From Comamonas suwonensis (GTDB lineage: Bacteria; Pseudomonadota; Gammaproteobacteria; Burkholderiales; Burkholderiaceae_C), in assembly GCF_012844455.2 (NCBI RefSeq), contig NZ_JABBCQ020000002.1, positions 186,001 through 250,000 on the forward strand: a DNA stretch of 64,000 bases, in the 5' to 3' direction. A program made the translations under genes and the position numbers. Under the pieces are notes generated by a model. The model was not told where the DNA came from and did no database searches. It saw only the letters and a list, made by a program, of their open reading frames with translations. This document shows positions 1-7,320 of this stretch, in pieces (the first letter of the stretch is position 1; the number at the start of each line of letters is the position of its first letter).

Positions 1-668
1 CCACTGAACACCGCAATAGCCTCATCCAACGCAGCCTCGTCAAACTCGGGCCACAGGGCATTGCTAAAGAACAGCTCGGTGTAGGCAGCCTGCCAGAGCA
101 GAAAGTTGCTGATGCGGGTTTCGCCGCCGGTGCGAATCATCAGATCCGGATCCGGCACATGCGCCAAAGCCATGGCTCGGTCCAGATTCTCGGGCGTCAG
201 CTCCATGCCTTGTGCCACCAGCTTTTGCGCGGCCTGGGCAATATCCCAGCGACCGCCGTAGTTGAAGCACACATTGAGAATCAGGCGCGTATTGTGCGCG
301 GTGGTGCGCTCCGCCTCTTGCAGGCCTGCGCGCACCTTGTCGCTCAAACCCTGACGGTCACCCACGAAGTACAGACGCACGCCGTCACGACTGAGTTGCG
401 CAACTTCCTTGGCCAGAGCCGATGCCAGCAGGCTCATGAGTCCAGAAACCTCTTCCTGCGGACGATTCCAGTTCTCGGAAGAAAACGCAAATACCGTGAG
501 AACCTGCACGCCGCGCTCTACGCAAGCGCGAGCACAGCGGCGCAGGGACTCCACGCCCTGCTTGTGACCCGCAAGGCGCGGGAGCAGTCGGCGCTTGGCC
601 CACCGCCCATTGCCATCCATGATGACGGCGATATGGCGCGGAACCGCGCCGTTTTTTGAGGATGTCAA
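1..668 (-). CDS. uppS: Isoprenyl transferase (undecaprenyl diphosphate synthase), 3' end cut by window
   Basis: Makes the C55 polyprenyl diphosphate carrier for cell-wall precursors from FPP and IPP in the cytosol. The reading frame runs off the window start, leaving about 222 codons of an expected ~250. Near the N terminus is the cis-prenyltransferase signature HIAVIMDGNGRWA, with the catalytic Asp at about residue 18; later the conserved RISNFLLWQ and ELFF blocks are readable. There is no ATG before the signature. The start is TTG at 668 with AGGA upstream, or TTG at 689. It lies 24 bp after frr, matching the conserved order frr-uppS-cdsA-dxr, so co-transcription is inferred. Confidence 0.93.
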   Translation of the reverse strand, partial: MTSSKNGAVPRHIAVIMDGNGRWAKRRLLPRLAGHKQGVESLRRCARACVERGVQVLTVFAFSSENWNRPQEEVSGLMSLLASALAKEVAQLSRDGVRLYFVGDRQGLSDKVRAGLQEAERTTAHNTRLILNVCFNYGGRWDIAQAAQKLVAQGMELTPENLDRAMALAHVPDPDLMIRTGGETRISNFLLWQAAYTELFFSNALWPEFDEAALDEAIAVFS

Positions 669-692
669 AAGTGCAAGTCCTGTGGCCAAGCC

Positions 693-1253
693 TCAGACCG
701 CCATGATGTCCTGCTCTTTGGCAGTCACCAGCGCATCGATCTCGGCAATATGCTTGTCGGTGATCTTCTGAATGTCCGCTTCAGAACGCTTCTGATCATC
801 TTCAGACGCTTCCTTGTCCTTGACCAGCTTCTTCACGCTTTCGTTGGCGTCACGACGCAGATTGCGAATCGCAATCTTGGAGTTTTCGCCTTCGTTACGA
901 GCCAGCTTGGTCATTTCCTTGCGGCGCTCTTCGCTCATGGGAGGCATGGGCACGCGGATCAGGTCGCCCAGCGAAGCGGGATTCAGGCCCAGATCGCTTT
1001 CGCGAATGGCCTTCTCCACCTTGGCACCCATGGGCTTTTCCCAGACCTGCACGCTGATGGTGCGCGAATCCAGCAGGGACACATTGGCCACCTGAGACAG
1101 GGGCACCATGGAGCCATAGTACTCCACGTGAATCGTGTCCAGCAGTGCGGGATTGGCGCGACCTGTACGCACGCGCGAAAGATTGTTCTTCAGAGCCTCG
1201 ATGGATTGACCCATCTTGGTTTCAGTGTTCTTTTTGATTTCAGCAATCGTCAT
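693..1253 (-). CDS. frr: Ribosome recycling factor
   Basis: With EF-G it splits post-termination ribosomes. The 186 residues match the usual 185. The first residues, [20 protein letters not shown], and the central block [11 protein letters not shown] with the later [13 protein letters not shown] are diagnostic of the three-helix bundle protein. ATG at 1253 is the only sensible start. It is the fourth gene of the rpsB-tsf-pyrH-frr-uppS cluster, 36 bp after pyrH, and is likely co-transcribed with it. Confidence 0.98.
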   Translation of the reverse strand: MTIAEIKKNTETKMGQSIEALKNNLSRVRTGRANPALLDTIHVEYYGSMVPLSQVANVSLLDSRTISVQVWEKPMGAKVEKAIRESDLGLNPASLGDLIRVPMPPMSEERRKEMTKLARNEGENSKIAIRNLRRDANESVKKLVKDKEASEDDQKRSEADIQKITDKHIAEIDALVTAKEQDIMAV

Positions 1254-1289
1254 GTTCTTGTTCCTTTGCGGGCAGTAGGCGGCAAACGC

Positions 1290-2012
1290 TCAAGCGTACA
1301 CCAGAGTGCCTTCGTCTTCACCCATGACCACGCGCTTGAGTGCGCCAGGCTTGACGATGGAGAACACGCGGATTGGCAACTTCTGGTCACGGCACAGCGC
1401 AAAAGCGGTAGCGTCCATGATGCCCAGATTGCGGGAGATGGCTTCATCAAAAGCCAGCTTGTCGTAGCGAGTCGCTGTGGAATCCTTCATGGGATCGGCC
1501 GTGTACACGCCATCCACCTTGGTGGCCTTCAGAACCACTTCAGCGCCGATTTCGGCACCGCGCAGCGCAGCGGCTGTATCGGTGGTGAAGAAAGGGTTGC
1601 CTGTACCAGCGGCAAACACCACAACCTTGCCCTCTTCGAGGTACTGCAGCGCCTTGGGGCGCACATAGGGCTCTACCACTTGCTCAATCGCAATCGCAGA
1701 CATCACACGGGCAGTCATGCCCTGCTTGTCCATGGCATCCGCCAGAGCCAACGCATTCATCACGGTTGCCAGCATGCCCATATAGTCGGCCGTTGCGCGG
1801 TCCATGCCGACCGAGCCACCTGCCACACCGCGGAAGATATTGCCGCCACCGATCACTACGGCGACTTGCACACCCACCTTGGTCACTTCCCCGATTTCAG
1901 ACACCATGCGCTCGATCGTGGCACGGTTGATGCCGAACTGGTCATCTCCCATTAACGCCTCCCCCGACAGCTTGAGCAAAATTCGCTTGTGAGCTGGTTT
2001 GGCGTTGGACAT
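1290..2012 (-). CDS. pyrH: UMP kinase
   Basis: Phosphorylates UMP to UDP in pyrimidine nucleotide synthesis. It is a 240-residue amino-acid-kinase fold protein, usual for bacterial PyrH. It has the N-terminal [11 protein letters not shown] strand-loop, the glycine-rich GGGNIFRG at about residues 55-62, and [10 protein letters not shown] after it. Bacterial UMP kinases are hexamers activated by GTP and inhibited by UTP (family knowledge). It sits between tsf and frr as in most proteobacteria. The 93-bp gap to tsf holds a 10-bp hairpin, so its level may be partly uncoupled from tsf. Confidence 0.98.
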   Translation of the reverse strand: MSNAKPAHKRILLKLSGEALMGDDQFGINRATIERMVSEIGEVTKVGVQVAVVIGGGNIFRGVAGGSVGMDRATADYMGMLATVMNALALADAMDKQGMTARVMSAIAIEQVVEPYVRPKALQYLEEGKVVVFAAGTGNPFFTTDTAAALRGAEIGAEVVLKATKVDGVYTADPMKDSTATRYDKLAFDEAISRNLGIMDATAFALCRDQKLPIRVFSIVKPGALKRVVMGEDEGTLVYA

Positions 2013-2064
2013 GGTGTTTCTCCGATGGAAATTAAATAAGTATGAAAACGGGAGGGGAATAAAT

Positions 2065-2089
2065 CAATCGCGGCTCAAGGCCGCGATTG
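2065..2089 (-). terminator. Intercistronic hairpin between tsf and pyrH
   Basis: CAATCGCGGC and GCCGCGATTG form a perfect 10-bp stem with a 5-nt loop, 16 bp after the tsf stop. In the minus direction it is followed by GATTTATT rather than a clean U run. It could be a weak terminator or a processing/stability hairpin that lowers pyrH relative to tsf. Confidence 0.5.
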
Positions 2090-2105
2090 TTGCTAAGGCT
2101 TAGAT

Positions 2106-2996
2106 TTAAGCGCCAGCCTTGGCTGCAGCCACTTGGGCAGCCACTTCAGCAGCGAAGTCGTCAGTCTTCTTCTCAATGCCTTCGCCCACCACAAACATGG
2201 TGAATGCCTTCACGGTTGTGTTGGCAGCCTTGAGCATCTGAGCCACGGTTTGCTTACCGTCAGCAGCCTTCACGAAGACCTGGTCAGCCAGGGAAACTTC
2301 CTTCAGGAACTTCTGCACGGAACCGTCAACCATCTTGGCGACGATGTCAGCAGGCTTGCCGGATTCAGCAGCCTTGGCTTCAGCCACAGCGCGTTCCTTG
2401 GCGATCAGATCGGCAGGCACGTCAGCGGAAGTCAGAGCCACGGGCTTCATGGCGGCCACGTGCATTGCCACGTCCTTGGCAGCAGCAGCGTCGCCTTCGA
2501 ACTCGACAACCACGCCAATGCGTGTGCCGTGCACGTAAGCAGCCACGGAGCCGTTGAAGGCCTTGAAGCGGCGGAAAGACATGTTTTCGCCGATCTTGCC
2601 GATCAGGCCCTTGCGCACGTCTTCCAGAGTGGGGCCGAAACCGTCTTGCTCGTAGGCCATAGCGCCCAGAGCTTCCAGATCAGCGGGGTTGTTTTCAGCG
2701 ACCAGCTTGGCAGCGGCGTTAGCCATGGCCAGGAAGCTGTCATTCTTCGACACGAAGTCGGTTTCGCTGTTCACTTCGATCAAGCCGCCCTTGCCGCCGT
2801 CGATGAAAGCAGTCACAACGCCTTCAGCGGTCACGCGGGAAGCCGCCTTACCAGCCTTGGTACCCAGCTTGACGCGCAGCAGCTCTTCAGCCTTGGCCAT
2901 ATCGCCATCAGCTTCAGTCAGAGCCTTCTTGCATTCCATCATGGGGGCGTCGGTCTTGGCGCGCAGTTCAGCGACCATGCTTGCAGTAATTGCCAT
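2106..2996 (-). CDS. tsf: Translation elongation factor Ts
   Basis: Guanine-nucleotide exchange factor for EF-Tu. The 296 residues are normal for betaproteobacteria. The UBA-like N-terminal domain [20 protein letters not shown] leads into the [12 protein letters not shown] motif that contacts EF-Tu. Two repeated dimerisation subdomains follow, with [10 protein letters not shown] visible. It is separated from rpsB by a gap that contains a strong terminator-like hairpin, the usual arrangement where tsf is made at a different level from S2. Confidence 0.98.
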   Translation of the reverse strand: MAITASMVAELRAKTDAPMMECKKALTEADGDMAKAEELLRVKLGTKAGKAASRVTAEGVVTAFIDGGKGGLIEVNSETDFVSKNDSFLAMANAAAKLVAENNPADLEALGAMAYEQDGFGPTLEDVRKGLIGKIGENMSFRRFKAFNGSVAAYVHGTRIGVVVEFEGDAAAAKDVAMHVAAMKPVALTSADVPADLIAKERAVAEAKAAESGKPADIVAKMVDGSVQKFLKEVSLADQVFVKAADGKQTVAQMLKAANTTVKAFTMFVVGEGIEKKTDDFAAEVAAQVAAAKAGA

Positions 2997-3040
2997 CGTA
3001 TTTCTCCAGTATCAGTTCGATTCGTTACAGGATTTCGGCT

Positions 3041-3067
3041 AAAAAAACGGGGCTACTTAGAGCCCCG
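3041..3067 (-). terminator. rpsB-tsf intercistronic terminator or attenuator
   Basis: CGGGGCT/AGCCCCG form a 7-bp GC-rich stem with a 6-nt loop, followed on the minus strand by seven U residues and preceded by seven A residues, so it could stop either direction. It lies between rpsB and tsf. Partial termination here would set the S2 to EF-Ts ratio; tsf would then depend on read-through or its own promoter. Confidence 0.85.
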
Positions 3068-3104
3068 CTTTTTTTCGCGATGCGGTCGCGCAGCCGGACT
3101 TCGC

Positions 3105-3857
3105 TTAGGCGGCGGATGCTTCCACTTCCACGAATTCGTCGCCGTTGTCACCAGCAGCAGCCTTCACCACGTCGTTCAGACGGGCTTCACGGCCTTCCAG
3201 GATCGCGTCAGCGATACCGCGGGCGTACAGCTCGACTGCCTTGGCGGAGTCGTCGTTACCGGGGATCACGTAGTCGATACCTTCGGGGTTGTGGTTGGTG
3301 TCAACCACGCCGACCAGAGGAATGCCCAGCTTCTTGGCTTCAGCGATAGCGATCTTGTGGAAACCCACGTCGATCACGAAGATGGCGTCGGGCAGACCGT
3401 TCATGTCTTGAATGCCGCCGATGTCCTTCTCCAGCTTTTCCAGTTCGCGAACAAACATCAGCTGTTCCTTCTTGGACATAGCTTCCAGGCCAGTTTCCTG
3501 CTGAGCCTTCATGTCCTTCAGACGCTTGATAGAGGTCTTCACGGTCTTGAAGTTAGTCAGCATGCCGCCCAACCAGCGCTGGTCAACGAAAGGCACGCCA
3601 GCGCGCTTCGCTTCTTCAGCAACCACTTCACGGGCTTGACGCTTTGTACCCACCATCAGCACGGTGCCGCCGTTAGCAGTCAATTGCTTGACGAACTTCT
3701 GGGCGTCCTGGAACATCGGCAGCGACTTTTCCAGGTTGATGATGTGAATCTTGTTGCGGGCACCGAAGATGAACGGAGCCATCTTGGGATTCCAGAAACG
3801 AGTTTGGTGACCAAAGTGGACGCCGGCTTCCAGCATCTCGCGCATTGTTACTGCCAT
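3105..3857 (-). CDS. rpsB: 30S ribosomal protein S2
   Basis: Small-subunit protein needed for S1 docking. It starts [18 protein letters not shown], the invariant S2 N terminus, so the ATG at 3857 (preceded by GAGGTAATTAAC) is correct and the longer upstream frame is not. It is 250 residues, with the blocks [14 protein letters not shown] and [19 protein letters not shown]. The C-terminal tail is acidic and alanine-rich. It is the first gene of the minus-strand cluster and has a hairpin-bearing leader upstream. Confidence 0.98.
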   Translation of the reverse strand: MAVTMREMLEAGVHFGHQTRFWNPKMAPFIFGARNKIHIINLEKSLPMFQDAQKFVKQLTANGGTVLMVGTKRQAREVVAEEAKRAGVPFVDQRWLGGMLTNFKTVKTSIKRLKDMKAQQETGLEAMSKKEQLMFVRELEKLEKDIGGIQDMNGLPDAIFVIDVGFHKIAIAEAKKLGIPLVGVVDTNHNPEGIDYVIPGNDDSAKAVELYARGIADAILEGREARLNDVVKAAAGDNGDEFVEVEASAA

Positions 3858-3899
3858 GTTAATTACCTCAAAGGTTGGGTCTAAAATCCGGCCCAACGA

Positions 3900-3929
3900 T
3901 TGCAGCGCCCCATGAACGGGAAGCTGCAA
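3900..3929 (-). promoter_or_regulatory. Nested hairpin in the rpsB 5' leader
   Basis: TTGCAGC and GCTGCAA form an outer 7-bp stem, enclosing an inner CCC/GGG stem, 43-72 nt upstream of the rpsB ATG. S2 represses its own mRNA through a leader element in enterobacteria (established there). Equivalence here is inference from position and structure only. Confidence 0.4.
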
Positions 3930-4084
3930 CACCTTGAATAGGCCGGTTTGCTATTTGCCTTGCTGACCTGAAAGCAAGTGCTGTAGCAGGCAAAAGCGCC
4001 GCTGCATCAATCACTCCCAGAGCTTTTCAAGTTACCCCTCACGGACTAACCCTTAGCAAAGCCGCAAAATTTTAGCACACTGCC

Positions 4085-5473
4085 ATGCAATTCGACCTCA
4101 GTCACGCAGCTCTTGAGATTCGCGAAGGCCGCAACAGCGCCTCAAACCTCATGCAAATGAGCATTACAGCCGCGCAAAGCCCTTTGTGCGCCCATGTTTT
4201 CAGTCAGACATTTTTTGACAAAGCCCGCTGGGCAGCCGCAGAAACGCCCCCCGCAGCCCCTTTGGCGGGCTTGGCTATTTCCATCAAGGACTTGTTTGAC
4301 ACCCAGGACTCAACCAGCGCAGCCAGCTCACGCGTGCTGCAGGATGCGCCCGCAGCCCAGACCGATGCCGCCGCCGTTGCCCGCCTGATTGCGGCAGGTG
4401 CCGCAATCATCGGTCGCACACACATGGTGGAGTTCGCCTTCTCAGGCATGGGCGTCAACCCGCACTTTGGCACACCCGCCGCACTCGATGCCCGCCACCC
4501 CGCCAACCCGCAACTGGCACCCTCGCGCCCGGCGCGCATTCCAGGCGGATCTTCGTCTGGCGCAGCAGTCTCCGTCGCCAGCGGAGCTGCATGGGCTGCC
4601 CTTGGCTCAGACACTGGCGGATCCATTCGCATTCCCGCCGCGCTCAATGGCCTGGTGGGTTTCAAAAGCACGGCGCGCCTGGTGCCCACCGATGGCACCG
4701 TACCTCTGTCCCCCACACTAGACACGGCCTGCGCCCTGACCCGCAGCGTGCGCGATGCCGTGCTGATTCATGAAGTTCTGGCCGACCGCAAGGTCGCCAA
4801 GAATGATCGCAGCCTGAGCCAATGGCGCTTGGCCGTGCCCCGCGCCGTTTTTTTTGACGACATCGAGCACGCTGTTCTCAGCGCCTTTGAGCGCAGCATT
4901 GCGCAGTTGCAAGCCGCTGGTGCGCAAATTGAGTGGATTGATCTGCCAGAGCTGCATGAGCTGGACCGCGTCAACGCCATCGGCGGTTTCTCGCCCACTG
5001 AAAGCTATGCCTGGCACCGCCACTTTCTGCAAGACCCCGATAAAGCTGCGCTGTACGACCCACGCGTGCGATCCCGTATCGAGCGCGGCGCTCGCATGAG
5101 CGCAGCCGACTACCTGGACTTGCTGGCGGCCCGCAAGAACTGGATCGCCCGGATGCAAAGCGCCATCGCCCCCTATGACGCTTTGCTCTCGCCCACCACC
5201 CCTATTGTTGCGCCCACCATTGCCTCGGTAGCTCCCGCCGATGGCAAAGATGCCGCAGCCGATGCCCAGCGTGATGAGGAGTTTGTGCGCGTCAACGGAC
5301 TGCTGCTGCGCAACACCAGCGTGGTCAACATGCTGGATGGCTGCGCACTATCATTGCCCTGCCACCAGCCAGACGAACTCCCCATGGGCCTGATGGTCTG
5401 GCACGCAGCCCTGCACGACGATGACGTGCTGAACATCAGCGCAGGCATCGAGGCGGTTTTGAATCCCAATTAA
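4085..5473 (+). CDS. Amidase (amidase signature family)
   Basis: A 462-residue serine amidase that hydrolyses carboxamides; the substrate cannot be told from sequence. The Ser-cisSer-Lys triad is readable: Lys68 in AISIKD, the cis-Ser in PGGSSSGAA at about 154-160, and the nucleophile Ser180 in GSDTGGSIRIP. It resembles GatA but stands alone without gatB/gatC, so a GatCAB role is unlikely. It is divergent from rpsB, with a 227-bp gap. A copy of the dispersed repeat follows its stop. Confidence 0.9.
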   Translation: MQFDLSHAALEIREGRNSASNLMQMSITAAQSPLCAHVFSQTFFDKARWAAAETPPAAPLAGLAISIKDLFDTQDSTSAASSRVLQDAPAAQTDAAAVARLIAAGAAIIGRTHMVEFAFSGMGVNPHFGTPAALDARHPANPQLAPSRPARIPGGSSSGAAVSVASGAAWAALGSDTGGSIRIPAALNGLVGFKSTARLVPTDGTVPLSPTLDTACALTRSVRDAVLIHEVLADRKVAKNDRSLSQWRLAVPRAVFFDDIEHAVLSAFERSIAQLQAAGAQIEWIDLPELHELDRVNAIGGFSPTESYAWHRHFLQDPDKAALYDPRVRSRIERGARMSAADYLDLLAARKNWIARMQSAIAPYDALLSPTTPIVAPTIASVAPADGKDAAADAQRDEEFVRVNGLLLRNTSVVNMLDGCALSLPCHQPDELPMGLMVWHAALHDDDVLNISAGIEAVLNPN

Positions 5474-5474
5474 C

Positions 5475-5515
5475 TACTTTTTTGATAGCTGCTAGCGCTT
5501 ATCAGCAAAGCACTA
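5475..5515. repeat. Dispersed AGCTGCTAGCGCTT repeat, intergenic copy
   Basis: TTTTTTGATAGCTGCTAGCG and a following CTTATCAGC lie in the 98-bp gap after the amidase gene, and a degenerate second arm (CACTAGCGGC) follows. The same core recurs at seven other places in the window. Confidence 0.75.
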
Positions 5516-5571
5516 GCGGCATAAAACACATCAAATTTCAGAAATTCGCAGCCTGACGCTATGCTCAAATC

Positions 5572-7146
5572 ATGCTGCGCATTTCCTCTCTCGACGCCCC
5601 TCCCACCTCCATATCAGAGAATCAAGGCTGGCCGCTTTTCAACACCTCAGCCACCCGCCAGATAGAGAAAGCCTGCGCAAGCCGACTGCCACCCCACACT
5701 TTGATGGAGCGCGCAGGCCTTGCCATTGCACGACTGGCCATGGCCCTCGCCCCACATGCGCAGCGCATCTGGATTGCCTGCGGCCCCGGCAACAACGGCG
5801 GCGACGGGTTTGAGGCTGCCACCCAACTCCAAGTGAGGCTACCTCACACGCGCATCATGGTCAGCCAGGTGCGCGAGCCCAGCCAACTGCCCGCAGATGC
5901 ACAAATCTCATGGCACAAGGCCCAGCAAGCGGGCGTGCAATGGGTCAGCAACTGCCCCAGCGACCTGAGCCCGCAAGACCTGTGCATAGATGCGCTACTG
6001 GGCATAGGCATTCATCATCGCGCCGACCGTAAACCCTCAGACGCAGACCAGCGCCTGCAGCAATTACTCAAGCAAGTCACCCAATCCGTCTGCCCGGTAC
6101 TATGCCTAGACATTGCTTCAGGCCTTGATGCAAACACCGGTCAATATCTGCCGGAGTTTGCCCCCCACGCCATGAGCAACCCAAGCCCGCGCCACACATT
6201 GGCTCTGCTGACATTGCAGCCCGGCCTGTTTACAGCACAAGGCAGAGATGCCTGCGGGCAAATCTGGTGGAATGACCTGGGTTGCGGCATTGCCAGCCAT
6301 CAGGCGGACGCATCCACTACTCAACCCGTGGCACATCTCAGCACCATTGCCAATTTGCAAGCAAAGCCTCGCCAACACACCAGCCACAAAGGCAGTTTTG
6401 GTGATGTAGCCGTGCTGGGCGGCGAAGGCCTTAGCCAGCGTGGCCTTTCCATGACGGGCGCAGCCTGGTTGGCTGCTCTTGCAGCCCTGCACAGCGGAGC
6501 TGGCCGAGTCATGCTGGCATTGCTGGACGAGCACGCACCGCAAGGCATTCCCCCCTGGCCAGAAATCATGCTGCGCCGGCCATCTGCACAAGACTGGAGC
6601 CAGCCTACGGTGGTTTGCGGCTGCGGAGGTGGCGAAGCCGTGCAAGCATGGCTTCCGCACATACTGGGGCAAGCCCCGCAGCTGGTACTGGATGCCGACG
6701 CACTCAACGCCATTGCCGCCAGCCCTGCGCTGGCCCAGCAGTTGACTGCACGCGCAGCACGCCAGCAACCCACAATATTGACACCCCACCCACTCGAGGC
6801 CGCGCGCCTGCTGCAAACCAGCACCACAGCCATTCAAGCCCATCGCCTGCAGGCCTGCCTGCAACTGGCGCAAAAATTTCAGTGCACAGCCCTACTCAAG
6901 GGCTCGGGCACGGTGATTGCCAATGCACAGCGGAAAATCTGGGTCAATTCCAGCGGCAACGCCCGCTTGGCCTCAGGCGGCACAGGCGATGTGCTTGCCG
7001 GGCTGATCGGCGCTCTGTGGGCACAAGGCAGCAATGCTGACGAAGCGGCGATTCAGGGCGCCTTTAAACACGGTCACACCGCAGATCAATGGCCTGCAGA
7101 TCGACCGTTCAGCGCCGGCGCACTGGCCATGCACCTCGCGCAGTAA
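5572..7146 (+). CDS. nnr: Bifunctional NAD(P)H-hydrate epimerase / ADP-dependent dehydratase
   Basis: Repairs damaged hydrated NADH and NADPH. The 524 residues hold two domains. The N-terminal epimerase (about 20-230) has CGPGNNGGDGFEAA at 70-83 and a later LLGIG. The C-terminal ribokinase-like dehydratase (about 255-520) has KGSFGDVAVLGG, the TPHPLEAARL block and the GNARLASGGTGDVLAG motif. The domain order is that of the bacterial fusion. The start at 5572 is the first ATG; another start up to about residue 44 is possible. It is convergent with rnr and shares a terminator with it. Confidence 0.95.
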   Translation: MLRISSLDAPPTSISENQGWPLFNTSATRQIEKACASRLPPHTLMERAGLAIARLAMALAPHAQRIWIACGPGNNGGDGFEAATQLQVRLPHTRIMVSQVREPSQLPADAQISWHKAQQAGVQWVSNCPSDLSPQDLCIDALLGIGIHHRADRKPSDADQRLQQLLKQVTQSVCPVLCLDIASGLDANTGQYLPEFAPHAMSNPSPRHTLALLTLQPGLFTAQGRDACGQIWWNDLGCGIASHQADASTTQPVAHLSTIANLQAKPRQHTSHKGSFGDVAVLGGEGLSQRGLSMTGAAWLAALAALHSGAGRVMLALLDEHAPQGIPPWPEIMLRRPSAQDWSQPTVVCGCGGGEAVQAWLPHILGQAPQLVLDADALNAIAASPALAQQLTARAARQQPTILTPHPLEAARLLQTSTTAIQAHRLQACLQLAQKFQCTALLKGSGTVIANAQRKIWVNSSGNARLASGGTGDVLAGLIGALWAQGSNADEAAIQGAFKHGHTADQWPADRPFSAGALAMHLAQ

Positions 7147-7263
7147 GAGCGCCCCCGCAAAGCCAAGCTTTGCGGTTGCGACAAGCCGCGAAGCCGCAGG
7201 CGGCATAAAAGTATGACCAAACAAAGCAGCGCTGCATCAAGGATTGTGTTTACGGCACTGAAC

Positions 7264-7300
7264 AAAAAAAAGGCCTCACCGTTATCTGGCAAGGCCTTTT
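7264..7300. terminator. Bidirectional terminator between nnr and rnr
   Basis: AAAAGGCCT/AGGCCTTTT form a 9-bp stem with a 15-nt loop, with A and T runs on the two sides. It can end nnr on the plus strand and rnr on the minus strand. Confidence 0.85.
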
Positions 7301-7320
7301 AGCTATCAATACAGGACCGA

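Noticed and set aside
2133-3884. 583-codon plus-strand frame opposite tsf and rpsB
   Set aside because: Lies antisense to two unmistakable translation genes; His/Ser-rich product is the usual shadow of GC-rich genes.
4085-5473. GatA subunit of the tRNA amidotransferase
   Set aside because: No gatC or gatB beside it and divergence outside the signature region; a general amidase is the safer call.
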